NCBI RefSeq assembly: GCF_036588685.1
Contig: NC_086375.1
Coordinates: forward strand, 38,338,566 to 38,402,565
Origin: Mytilus trossulus
Taxonomy: Eukaryota; Mollusca; Bivalvia; Mytilida; Mytilidae
Direction: 5' to 3'
Length of the DNA: 64,000 nucleotides
The notes under the pieces were generated by a model that was not told the origin of the DNA, ran no database searches, and was given only the letters and a program-made list of their open reading frames with translations. A program made the position numbers and the translations under genes. Positions 21,236-31,200 of the stretch are shown here, in pieces (within the stretch, counting starts at the first letter, position 1; every line of letters begins with the position of its first letter).

Positions 21236-23047
21236 TTAAGTCAGTCTGTTTACCATGCGACTCATCTCTAAAAAAGAATTGGTAGTGGTTGTAAGGTAAT
21301 CCTGACTTGCATGAGAGTTGGTCATGGTTTGAGGAGGTTGAGGCTGTATATTTTGTTTCTTTAGAGGATGGTTAATGTTCGGAGGCGGATGGTTGATGTT
21401 CGGAGGTGGTTGGAAATATATTGGTTGTCCTATCATATGAAGTGTTTCTGGTCTTTGAATATCAAAAGGGCGGGTATATTGTGGTAGATGGCCATTTCTA
21501 GGTAGAATGGGAGTGTTGTGCTCCTCAAAGTTCATATCTGTATCTATTTGAACAGATGGTTTAGCCATATTTTGCTGTGGTATATGTACATTTTGGTTTT
21601 GACCTGATGATGGTGCCTGTGTATCCTTAGGTGGTGATTTATCAAGCTTTTCATTTTCAAAGTTAAAATTTTCTTCCATTTTTTCATCTAATTTATGTAT
21701 GTGAGATTGAAACCATGTTCTTTCATTCTTCGTCTCTTCTAGCATTCTTTCTTTAAGTTTTACCTCCTCCTCACGCTTACGTAACTTTGTCTCTCTTTGC
21801 CTCAATTCAGCTTGTTTAATTTCCTTTTGATCTATGATGTTCTCTTTCTGTGTTACAGCTGTGTTGTTGATATTGTGTGTACTTTTCACAGTTGTATTTT
21901 CTTCATCATTCCTTATAGGATCAGTATTTAGCGGAGTAGCTGGAGTACTAACATTGACATCATCTTGTTCATTGGTGTTTGACGAGTCAGTTCTTTGGTC
22001 CATATTGCCTATACAGTTGGTACATATGCTTGTATCATCGCTCTCTTTGTTACGTGTAATACATATTTGGTGACAGGGTAAGGTACATACTTCACAGTTG
22101 ATAATAATACCATCTATCTGTAGATTACATATGCAGCAATCCAATTGTAGCTCTTCGTTTAGAATGTCCCTTGCAGAGTGTAAACATTCAATTTCTGGAG
22201 GTGGCTTTAACATCAGATTTGGTGTTCTATTTTTACTAGCACATGGTTCTGTACATTTTTTACATGTGTAGATGTTGTCACTAGTACTATTTTCTATTTT
22301 GTAAATGTCATCTTTGTTTAAATAGTCACATCTGTAGTGAATCCAGTGTTTACCAGTAGTACAAAGAACCCCTCTTGTCTGAACGTTACGTCCGCATTTT
22401 ACACAAATAATAGAAATTGTCTCACTATTTTGTTTAGATATTACAGTATCTTTAATTGTGACTGCAGTATGGACAGTATTAATGCTCGAGTCCTGATTGG
22501 AGTTTGTTGGTGAGCTCCTCATATTCGATAGTTGTTGTAATTGTTCTTCTAATTGGTTATTGAGTGTTTGAAGATTTACTCTGTTACCATTTAGGACTAC
22601 ATTTTTGATGGTATTATGTATATTAGGTAGGTCGGTTTTCATGAACCTCTCCGTATCTTTCCCATTGACTAGTAAGCGGCAGATTGTGTAGTATACTGAC
22701 AATGTATAGATGTGGGTTTGGTCTATGTACATACGAAATATCATGCTGATAACAAGACCTTTTTTATCCTGGTCTTGTACTGTTTTTACAGTAATGTTGT
22801 TATTCTCACTATTGAGTTGTTGATAGTAGTATATCAAGGCATTCTTTAATAGTTCAAAGGAAACAGCATCAGCTTCTCCTGTAATACCACCCCCTGTAAA
22901 TTTATAGACGATATTTGCTTGGCGCTTTGCAGCTTGAAGTTTCCGAGCTATCGCCCTATCTAAATTTAGCTCAAAGTCATTGTATCGTAAATTTTCAGTT
23001 CGAGGGTTGGTACTTGTATGTATTCCCTGTTTGCTAATGCTTGTCAT
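21236..23047 (-). CDS. LINE ORF1-type protein with PHD-like zinc fingers and coiled coil (603 aa)
   Basis: Intact 603-codon frame from ATG at 23047 to TAA at 21236-21238. Residues about 1-170 form an N-terminal domain with VNGKDTERFMKTDLPNIH, a pattern I recall from other molluscan retroelement proteins. Residues about 215-265 form a PHD-like finger: C215-X2-C218, then LCTTGKHWIHYRC and TCKKC. A second Cys/His cluster starts at C304-C305-X-C307 and includes CEVCTLPCHQIC and CTNC. Residues about 405-465 are a strongly charged coiled coil (AELRQRETKLRKREEEVKLK). The rest is low-complexity and Pro/Asn/Gln-rich with a repeated PPPNINHP. The likely role is RNA binding and particle assembly, with PHD fingers perhaps contacting chromatin; this role is inferred. 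The stop overlaps the start of the EN/RT frame. Confidence 0.9.
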   Translation of the reverse strand: MTSISKQGIHTSTNPRTENLRYNDFELNLDRAIARKLQAAKRQANIVYKFTGGGITGEADAVSFELLKNALIYYYQQLNSENNNITVKTVQDQDKKGLVISMIFRMYIDQTHIYTLSVYYTICRLLVNGKDTERFMKTDLPNIHNTIKNVVLNGNRVNLQTLNNQLEEQLQQLSNMRSSPTNSNQDSSINTVHTAVTIKDTVISKQNSETISIICVKCGRNVQTRGVLCTTGKHWIHYRCDYLNKDDIYKIENSTSDNIYTCKKCTEPCASKNRTPNLMLKPPPEIECLHSARDILNEELQLDCCICNLQIDGIIINCEVCTLPCHQICITRNKESDDTSICTNCIGNMDQRTDSSNTNEQDDVNVSTPATPLNTDPIRNDEENTTVKSTHNINNTAVTQKENIIDQKEIKQAELRQRETKLRKREEEVKLKERMLEETKNERTWFQSHIHKLDEKMEENFNFENEKLDKSPPKDTQAPSSGQNQNVHIPQQNMAKPSVQIDTDMNFEEHNTPILPRNGHLPQYTRPFDIQRPETLHMIGQPIYFQPPPNINHPPPNINHPLKKQNIQPQPPQTMTNSHASQDYLTTTTNSFLEMSRMVNRLT

Positions 23048-23151
23048 GATGTATCAAGGATATTATTTACCTTAAGTTGAGTAGTTGCTTAAAGAATATT
23101 GTGTCGGTTATTATTTATTCACTATTGGTTGAAATCAGAACTATATTTTAA

Positions 23152-23181
23152 CAGCGTGGCTTGGATATCCCATGCCTTCTG
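23152..23181 (-). repeat. 30-bp direct repeat, inner copy (between esterase and PHD ORFs)
   Basis: Identical over 30 bases to 24234-24263; the + strand reads CAGCGTGGCTTGGATATCCC and then CATGCCTTCTG. It contains the palindrome GGATATCC. It lies 17 bases after the esterase stop and 105 bases before the PHD ORF start. Confidence 0.9.
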
Positions 23182-23198
23182 TTTTTATAGTCTACTTT

Positions 23199-23504
23199 TC
23201 AATTATGATAATAATACCAACAGTCTTTCTGTATTAAGTCTGAAATTTGACCAAGCCAGGCTTTAGCGAGTAGTCTTTTTGGATGTGTACCATCAGAATA
23301 TAAGTTGTAGTTTATGTATTTTTCAGTCGGTTTACTTTTCCCTCTTGACCTTTGTCGCCTACTTTGTAGATGGATTGAGAAGCAGAGAGATTTTGTTCCA
23401 AGAGTACTATTCAAATATTTAATGCCGTCGATGACTTTGACTATTTGTTGTTGAAGTTGTGTTTCTTGCTCTGTATATTTATCTATAATATCTGATTGTG
23501 TCAC
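23199..23504 (-). pseudogene. LINE SGNH-esterase ORF, C-terminal part (frameshifted)
   Basis: About 101 codons in a frame shifted from the upstream part by one base around 23480-23504. It carries YSDGTHPKRLLAKAW (D71, H74 in this piece), matching SGNH block V, where DxxH supplies the catalytic Asp and His. The middle is basic (RRQRSRGKSK). The listed start is only the first codon in frame, a GTG; originally this was the tail of the ORF that starts at 24015. The stop at 23199 lies 17 bases before the inner copy of the 30-bp repeat. Confidence 0.8.
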
Positions 23505-24015
23505 TAAAGTCGGTATGATTGTTATTGCTGTCCTTGTGGTTGTTTTGTTTTTTATTGTTGATCTTTGAGGCTATTTTCTGATTATATTTAATGATGGAAT
23601 ATGGTGGTATTTCAAGTATTGTGATCTTTGAATGTGGATATTTCTTTACAATATCAATGCACTCATGAAATTTGTCTAAGATGAGTTGAACTGTATCATC
23701 ACTTGTAGTTGTTATAGAGATGTAACCATTCTTGTCCCTTGTAGTGAGGTTACAGGTACCTGACCATATGTATATATTGATATCGCCGACTCGTTTGACT
23801 TTGTTGTTTATATTTGTTTTAAGCCACTTCAGTTGATCTTGGATAGTCGTGCCTGATTTACACTGCCAGTGTATATTTTTGTCAAGTGAATGTACAACCT
23901 GATCTCTTAAGTATGAGCCTTTGCTGTCAGATATAATGATTGGCGTTAAATGTTGTGTACCAGTTAGAGGTTTGCGTGGAATTTGTAAGTATTTTATCAA
24001 TTTTGCCTCGGTCAT
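23479..24015 (-). CDS. LINE SGNH-esterase-like ORF, N-terminal part (178 codons)
   Basis: It starts at ATG 24015, about 220 bases after the outer 30-bp repeat in sense direction. Residues 25-34 read PIIISDSKGS, fitting SGNH block I (GDS-like, candidate nucleophile Ser31). IYIWSGTCNLTTRD (about residues 81-94) fits block III (G-x-N). ITILEIPPYS (about 131-140) fits the following strand. Block V lies in the next, frameshifted piece. Esterase domains of this fold are known from CR1-like non-LTR elements, where they may act on lipids or help ORF1 protein-RNA trafficking; no substrate can be read from the sequence. An Asn/Lys/His-rich stretch precedes the frameshift. The call rests on block order, not on a database match. 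Confidence 0.78.
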   Translation of the reverse strand: MTEAKLIKYLQIPRKPLTGTQHLTPIIISDSKGSYLRDQVVHSLDKNIHWQCKSGTTIQDQLKWLKTNINNKVKRVGDINIYIWSGTCNLTTRDKNGYISITTTSDDTVQLILDKFHECIDIVKKYPHSKITILEIPPYSIIKYNQKIASKINNKKQNNHKDSNNNHTDFSDTIRYYR

Positions 24016-24233
24016 GAATGATTGATATAATATAGTATATTGCTAGTGTGCGTTAGTGGATAAGTAGTTGGTTTATACAAGCTAAGCAGTTATCTATGCC
24101 GTATATATAGTCTAAGTAAGCTGTGCCAATACTAAGCTTTTATATAAAAATATTAAATGATTTGTCCAAGTTGTTTCGCACTTTCAAGATAAAAAAAGTT
24201 CAGAGTTCGTATGTAAATAGTACCATCAGCAAG

Positions 24234-24263
24234 CAGCGTGGCTTGGATATCCCATGCCTTCTG
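24234..24263 (-). repeat. 30-bp direct repeat, outer copy (upstream of esterase ORF)
   Basis: Exact partner of 23152-23181, 1082 bases away, 219 bases upstream of the esterase ATG in sense direction. It may be part of the element's 5' leader. Confidence 0.9.
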
Positions 24264-25250
24264 CTGTTGATGTACTGTTACAGTGTTAGAAATATTTTAT
24301 GACTCAAGTTTATTCCAGATAATATTCTAAAATGAGTAAAATCGTGTTGTAGTTGATCACTGTGCTAGGATATTTATTTACACAAGGTCCTTCACAGCTC
24401 GGAAATATTCACACAATGTATAAAAAGTTAAAAGTACAGGATGGTTATAATCAAATAATATATATTTAATCTTTCCTTCGAAATTAGTTCATAAGTATAG
24501 GTTGCTAGTGATGTATCATAAAATTTCTTAAAAAGTTTGTTGAATTTTCAAAATGGCTGCCACATGTGTTTCTCTTCTTGGTTAAAAAGTTCTCAATAAA
24601 AAGTAAAATTCGTTTTCACCGTTGTTCAGAAAAGAATATTTAGGTGTATGCAGGGTCACTCATGACATATAAGTATATTCTGCAACTGTTGTCTGTAGAT
24701 AAAAGTTGATAAAAGTAGAATTTTCCACCACCATATAAAAACACGTCCGTCACCATGAAATCTCGCAACAGTGTTCAGTAATTAGATATGAAAAGTCAAA
24801 TAAGCATTTATGAAGGGTGTGTGTATATATTTATAGAGAGGAAAGATACTGTCTTGTCTGTAAAAATGGGGAAATTGGGGATGAACATCATTTCTTATAA
24901 CAATTTTATGGATTTACCTCAAAACGAAAAATATTAGAAAATAAAATAAATGTTATGGTTAAAATTCAGCGTAACATTACCATGATCATTGATGATTACC
25001 ACTGGCACTGATGAAAAAATATCTCTAATTGTTTAACAATAGCTCAGCATTATAAATTAGACTGTCTTCTTCTTTCATATCGAAGTGTTTAAATATAAGA
25101 AACAGTGAACTAGATGATACATCAATATGTAAATTTTCATTCTATCATGATCATATGATATGTTACTTTTCAGTCTAGCACGCCAATTTAAATATTATAC
25201 ATTATTATATATGTATCCAGTAGGTCTTATAACCATTTATTGTTAATGAG
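24264..25250. other. Intergenic or LINE 5' leader, no gene seen
   Basis: The first few hundred bases may belong to the LINE leader. A 17-base inverted match (ACTGTTGTCTGTAGATA at 24685-24701) pairs with 17572-17588 on the other side of the LINE. No coding signal. Confidence 0.45.
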
Positions 25251-25326
25251 TTTGTGCCAATAAAATATTTATATTTGTATATGGAAGTTTTTAACGAACT
25301 TGACTGGTACAGGTACTTGACTGGTC

Positions 25327-25503
25327 TGATCACAGGGACATATACGGTGTACCATAGATGTTTTGAGGCTGAAATGAATGCCAGGCGACTGGTATGCGTT
25401 ATATCGCGTGTAAATAGTAGAACTCAATGTATAACACATACCAGTCGACTGAGTGGGGTATATTTCTGCCCCAAAACATCTATGATAGGCGCCCCTGTGG
25501 TCT
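25327..25503. mobile_element. Foldback element with arms of about 65-75 bp
   Basis: The left arm, CATAGATGTTTTGAGGC through GGCGACTGGTATGCGTTATA (about 25352-25403), is the imperfect reverse complement of the right arm from TATAACACATACCAGTCGAC to AAAACATCTATG (about 25431-25485). Weaker pairing (CACAGGG...) extends outward. Open frames on both strands across the palindrome encode look-alike peptides because the DNA is self-complementary; neither is a gene. Confidence 0.75.
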
Positions 25504-25559
25504 TGAGTTTTTGTAATACAAGTAAAGTTATAGGTTAAAAAAAGCAGAGATTCAGTCGA

Positions 25560-26600
25560 GTGCCTGTGATTTTTCATAGATATGGATAATTATACCGAAC
25601 CAAATATGTACAAGAAGGGGACAATCCCCTAATTTTATATAGATTATAATAAGCAATGTCAGATAGTTGGCTAATTTGATGCAACCAAATGATTTATAAA
25701 TGTTCCAATCTCACTTATTAGTGACAAGAATAAATTAAGAAACAAGAAAAGACAAAAAGTCTCATGAAGTGACAAGAAGGAAAAATTAGCAACAACAAGC
25801 CATATTAGTAGCAGGAAATAAATATATACATTTGTACAAATTACTATCAAAACAATAAAGTCAATTTATTACAGCTGATTACTTGCTGTGAAATTGTTTG
25901 TGAAAAAGTACATTAATTGTAAACCTCAGTCCTGCAGCCGCCTAAACTTTTCAGGGAAACTGTGTAATAACACAAACTTGTGTTATGTGTTGCTTGCATG
26001 GAACTTTGATGGGGAAGAGAGAGTGCATTGCACAACAAAATGTAACAGTATTTTTTTTCTTTCAGATGGTGACAAAGACAGAAGAAAAACAATTAATTAC
26101 CAATTCACTCCGTAGGCGTAGCTTAGACACATAACATATGATAAAGATAAAAAGTCATGAAAATAGATAACAGATTATCTTGGATGAGAGCAATTAAAGT
26201 GAGAGCAAGAAGAACATGGAGAGGACCTGGTATCAGACGAAACAAATATTTGTTACTCACCTCAAGAAGAAAGGTGTCACATTTTTTATTAAATACCAAA
26301 ATGTAGTCAGTTCAGAACTACTATTTGGAAACAAACGTTATCCTGACATATGTCAGAGTTTTTTTCCTTGAAAAATCAAATATTTTTCATAATAAATATT
26401 TTTCTTAATATTGATCCTGTTTTACTACTGAAAGGTTGGGCATGACAAGTAAAAATTGGGTGATCTTATTAACATGGAAAATGGGAAAAGATTGTGGCTA
26501 GATTGTGGCAATGACAAACATAACATGTACCTTGACATCTTTCTTTAGATATTTCATAAATTGGTAAACAAAATTGGGGTGATGTCCATTCAAATTTGAA
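25560..26600. other. Intergenic, no gene seen
   Basis: AT-rich. A good splice acceptor (TTTTTTTTCTTTCAG ending at 26065) is followed by 16 codons ending FTP-stop, but no partner exon or poly(A) signal supports it. Confidence 0.45.
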
Positions 26601-26614
26601 AGGACAGCTTAAAC

Positions 26615-26772
26615 CAGTGGCGGATTCAGAATTTTTCATAAGTGGAGACCCACTGACTAACCTAAGAGGGGCCCCTCTCCAGTCACGCTTCAGTATTCCC
26701 TATATAAGCAACCAAATTTTTTCCCAAAAAAGGGGGGCCCAGGCCGCCTTGGCCCCCCTAAATCTGCCTCTG
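26615..26772. mobile_element. MITE family G (CAGTGGCGGATTCAG ends), complete, 158 bp
   Basis: The left end CAGTGGCGGATTCAG (26615-26629) and right end CTAAATCTGCCTCTG (26758-26772) are imperfect inverted repeats. TAAAC is duplicated on both sides (26610-26614, 26773-26777). The interior is rich in G and C runs. Related copies at 46392, 46822 and 60207. Confidence 0.8.
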
Positions 26773-27876
26773 TAAACTGTTCCCTCAAAGAACACTTGTT
26801 TTAATATAGCTCTCCTGTCCATATTGTTAGCAGCAACCCTGTACCTTAATCTGTTGTGGAGATATTTTTTATACAATAATTGTCAGCTATGGAATGAAAT
26901 AGGGGACTATTTGGCAGTCAATTTTTCACTTATACTTTGACAGCAGCATTAGCAGGTATATATATATTTAAGTGATATATCATTTATTATTTTCAGGCTT
27001 AAAGTACAAAGATGGATGTCAGATGACCAAAAAAAAAGAAAAGGATTTCAATTGGAAGATTCCTTAATCCAGTGAGTCGTAGGACTGATTAGTTGTTCCA
27101 CATGTTACAGTTTGCATGCCAAGTTTGATTATAATATAGTACATCATTTGCAGCCATGATTTAAATCACAAATTTAGATAAGAAATGGCATGAATTTATT
27201 CTTTGAAAATTTTATCACATTATTAATTTTGAATTATCTCCCTTTTGTTATTTTTCATATTTTAAATATCTTTATTCTACCCAGGCTTTAAATACCCATG
27301 TTTGCAGGTCCATAAGTTCCATGATTTTTATATTGAATATTTTCTTATGAAAACAAACTAGAACTTCTTGAAAGTTGTAGGTAGCTTCATTTGGCAAGTT
27401 TATCAAATTCCTGTTGCTGAAATCAATATATATTCTTGCTCATGATGGCCATGAATAAAATTTATAGCAAGCTTTATATTACTATGATTTACAGTGAAAC
27501 ATTTTTAAAATTAGTTTAATAAAAAAATCCTGTTGACCAAAATTTTATATACTCTTCCTCAGAGCAAAATGTAAGAATATTTGTGAGAACTTTTTCTGGA
27601 TCTATTAATCAGAGGTTCCTGAAATTTGTTATTTGTTTTTATTTAGCATGCTATATTGTGTAATGTATTTTCAGATCCATGGCTTGTCAACTTCCTCTTT
27701 ATGGGGAGTATCATGAGGTTGCAATAGGTCACAGTTCAACTTATTGTTGGTAATAAAGGGGAATGGTGAAAAATGCACTCATGGTGCTGCTGTGTATTGA
27801 GTCCTCTGAATGTATGCTCAAAGAGATGCCTTGAAAGGATATTTGTGTTAGGTAAGAACTTGGAACTGCTTATATA

Positions 27877-28064
27877 CTGTATATTCAGAAATTATTGCAT
27901 GCATTTATTATTGAGATTTTGTCATTTAGACTCAAATGCGATTTTATTCTTTGCTATATTTAAAAAATCCTGTTAAATTTCTATAACTTTTTTTATAAAT
28001 GCGAGTTTCAATTATTGCAATTATAACCCTTTCGCATTTTTCGCAATAATTTCTAAATTTACAG
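27877..28064. mobile_element. MITE with about 23-bp TIRs flanked by TA (mariner-like)
   Basis: The left end TACTGTATATTCAGAAATTA (from 27875) and the reverse complement of the right end (TACTGTAAATTTAGAAATTA, to 28066) differ at two of the first 20 positions. The flanking TA dinucleotides suit the TA target of Tc1/mariner elements. The interior alternates ATGCGA/TTGCAAT motifs and is non-coding. Confidence 0.75.
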
Positions 28065-28369
28065 TAATTATAAAGTCACTTTTCATTTGTGTTATGGTTA
28101 ATCTATCCTGAGATACTTTGGGATGTGTCCAATGCAGGATTTTTTTCTATACACATTTTTGTGTGTTTTTTTTCCAAACTTAAATAGAAAGAGTTAAACC
28201 AAAAAAAAAGGATAAGATCTCCAAATAATTTGACATTACCAAATCAGTCCACTCCTATTATGAGTAATTTCCCTTGAATGATAATCTTTGATCTTTGCTT
28301 TTCTTTTTGTGTTTTTTTTGCAGGTGAACATGAGTGAAATCTTCTGTTGACTCCTTACAGTTATTATTT

Positions 28370-29190
28370 TTTGTGGGAAACTATACTGATGATCATGCTG
28401 ATTGACAAAAACTGTTATTAGCAAAAATGATCAGAAAAATAAGATTACAAATAATAAAATAAAGATACGATTATCTCCCCTTAAATGATGAATTTGACCA
28501 ATTTTATTTCTTATGGTTAAACTCATATCTTAAAACTATAATTATGTACATGTATTTTCATTTCCTTATCAACTGTAACTTTTATAACAATCTGTGACTG
28601 CAACATTTCTCACAAATAGACAATTTATGTATACTTTCAAATGAAGAACAGTTTAAATATTTACTATCTCAACATCCGAGAAAAACTGCTAAATATCTAT
28701 TGCAAGCTTTCAGTAAGAGAAAAAACTTTTTATTTGAAAATTTTCGATAACATTTTATTTATTTTTGTTCATCGTACCATTGAAATTTATGTTTTAAGTG
28801 ACTTATAGACCCAAAGGGTCGGGTGTTCTAATTATTGTTTTTATATCTCACTGTATTATATAATATTTTGTGAAAAACACATGTCACTTTAATAAATAAT
28901 TTACTTACTTTTACTATATAGAAACTTTGAACAGCAATTTGATTCGAAATGCAAGATCTACAAATGAGTTAATATGAATGAGATTGTCTATGAATTTCTG
29001 CTAGGGGTTATTTGTACCCATATAAAAACAAAATCATTATTCATTATACAGTGGCAAGACAAAAACTTATTCAACAAAAATTATCTTGCTAAGAAAGATT
29101 TTTAACCGTTGTTTCATTCAAAACAAACTTTTTTGTTTCTTCATATCAGTTCTATGCAGGTGAGTAGTACAGGCTAACGGGAAACTCTAA
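28370..29190 (+). repeat. Strongly diverged family A repeat
   Basis: Blocks AAACTGTTATTAGCAAAAAT, GATCAGAAAAATAAGATTAC and ATTATCTCCCCTTAAATGA parallel the family A body. The tail GCAGGTGAGTAGTACAGGC parallels AAGGTGAGCGACACAGGC. No coding content. Confidence 0.4.
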
Positions 29191-31050
29191 TTTATTTATA
29201 ATAAGCAATAAATAAAGCTAACTATGTAATGTTGTTATGAAACCAATAAGGTATATGTACTTTAACTATTGTTACACATAAGTGCAAATTAAACATTATT
29301 TTTACTCTAGTCAATATAAGAGGGTATGGAAGGGGGTCTTTCGTTTCTGTATTCTTTAATTTCTTGGTTCATTTTTCCTGATTCATTAAATTTTTTGCCA
29401 AATTTTTGCTATTCCAGCATTTTATTTTCTCTATTCTTCATTGTTTTGTCCTTTTTTTGGGTCCAATTTTCTGGAGATTAAGCTCTTTATACTCTTTTCT
29501 ATAAACCTCATTCAGACTCTCAGGTTTCCATGGTGAGTGAGAGGTAAAAAAAGTTTGTACTAAAAAAAGCACACTTAGTTATTAATTCAGTTTAAGTACC
29601 CAAAGTTACATACACAATTGCTCATCCTTATTAAGTGCATTTTACAACAATAATTTTTTACAGACAAAATTCATAAATGAAGTAGATTTTGAAAATTTCA
29701 ACTTCCAATGCAGGAAATTATCATATCTCTTGAGATTATATAACAAGCTCTCAGTAAACATTTTCGTTTTTGATTAAAATTAGTCAATATTTGCATCTAT
29801 TATTTAAAGTTTCATCAAATTCACATCAAGTCGTGAGTTTTTATACATTTACCAAAGTGTTTGGATAGAGGAAAACAAATAGAAACCTTTTATCCTCTTG
29901 TTTAGTAGTCATCTAATTCTGATCAATGGTCGTGTTAATTCTGTCATCAATATACTTGGTTATAGTGTGATGGATTTTATGTATATCGGTCAATTAATTA
30001 ATTTAATTATTGGAGATCAATTGAAGTAGAAGTATTTGGTTGTTTTAAAACCCCTCGACCGTTAATCTTCAGTTACTGAGAGGATATTGCATTCGGTGTA
30101 TTGGTCCAAATAATTTATTTTTCTTAGAGTCCTTTACCTATGTTTGATAATCAAAAGTAAAATCATAAATTTGTCTTTAGATTTTAGAATTCACTTATCT
30201 TTTACTTTTACCATAACAGATTCAATTGTATCTTTACTGTACAATTGTATCTAGTCTTCAGGGTTGAAGACCATTAGTTACTATGGGATAATTTGTATAC
30301 ATGTGATATTCGTATTTTCACAGATTTTTTAGATTTGATATTATTTGTGTCATGCTTCTTTTCATAAACTTTTTATTAAAAGAGTTGAATTGAGAACATT
30401 TTAATGATTTCCACCAGTTTGTAATCCCTCAAAGGTTAAGTTGTAATTTTCTTTGTTTGTAAATTGTTTTCAGTTTTCTCCAAACACCTGTCTTTTTTAG
30501 CTTTTAATCTGCCTACTCAAGATTCGTTAAGTAAGATACACAAACTTATCTGTTAAAACAAAACTGCTCTTTTAAATTTGGTTACGAACAAGTACTGTGA
30601 TTATTCTGTACCAAATTCTAATATGATGTGTTCCTTTGGCTTTGTAATTTAATAAATTAATGTTGGAAATCCAATAAAATTTGTTTAAACATGCATATAT
30701 TGTCAACTGCAGAAAAAAAGATTTTTTCAAATTTGCATGATTTTAGTATATTTCATTAACTTACAACATTTTCAAACTCTCAAATGATGCACATGTTTTT
30801 TTATGCACATGTTGTTAACTAATACATTTATCATGACTATGATGTTTTACAATTCGCAATTGACATATTTGACCTAGATACAACAACTTTGATGCTTGCT
30901 GTTCAAAACCCATCCCTCTGAAAAAACACATTGACTGTTGTATGCTTGTAAACAAACAAAAGAAGGGAGGTCCCTGGAATAGCCCACACAAACGCTCTAC
31001 ACTTGTACATATCAGGCATAGAAATCACCTTAATTGTCCTAATCAGAATT
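29191..31050. other. Intergenic, no gene seen
   Basis: AT-rich, with stops throughout. 29300-29500 has a TTTTCTGTATTCTTTAATTT-type block that may be an old repeat. Confidence 0.45.
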
Positions 31051-31051
31051 G

Positions 31052-31200
31052 AAATAATTGATGCAAGTTATACTTTATTGTAGTTTTAACATGGTTAGGC
31101 TTTATATTCATGTTATTTTAGCCATCACTAAAAATGATCACGAATATTATGCCTACCCATGTTAAAACTACAATAAAGTATAGCTTGCAGCAATTATTTT
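31052..31200. mobile_element. Foldback/MITE with arms of about 49 bp
   Basis: The arm at 31052-31100 (AAATAATTG, then GCAAGTTATACTTTATTGTA and GTTTTAACATGGTTAGGC) is the reverse complement of 31151-31200 except for three substitutions. A 50-base loop separates them, and part of it (TATTC...GAATA) can extend the stem. High arm identity suggests a young insertion. Confidence 0.8.

Larger units (their letters stand above)
17746..24263 (-). mobile_element. Decayed CR1-like LINE with esterase, PHD and EN/RT ORFs
   Basis: In sense (- strand) order: an SGNH-esterase-like ORF (24015 to 23199, one frameshift), a PHD-finger/coiled-coil ORF (23047 to 21236), and an ORF2 region of AP-endonuclease, reverse transcriptase and CCHC tail (about 21234 to 17746; two stops, one frameshift). 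Esterase and PHD domains are known from CR1-like non-LTR retrotransposons, and the APE-type endonuclease agrees with that group. The exact termini are not resolved: no poly(A) or simple 3' tail and no flanking target duplication was found. The 5' limit given is the outer copy of a 30-bp repeat. The element is dead as it stands because of the broken frames. Confidence 0.88.

Noticed and set aside
19214..22073. + strand frames across the LINE
   Set aside because: Antisense shadows of the RT and PHD ORFs.
25254..25577. Overlapping open frames of about 95-100 codons on both strands
   Set aside because: They are produced by a palindrome; the two peptides resemble each other for that reason.
26066..26115. 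Terminal exon after a strong polypyrimidine acceptor
   Set aside because: No partner exon, no homology, only 16 codons.
27673..27849. Exon candidates with acceptor at 27672 and donor at 27849
   Set aside because: No frame stays open across the interval; could be a non-coding exon but nothing supports it.
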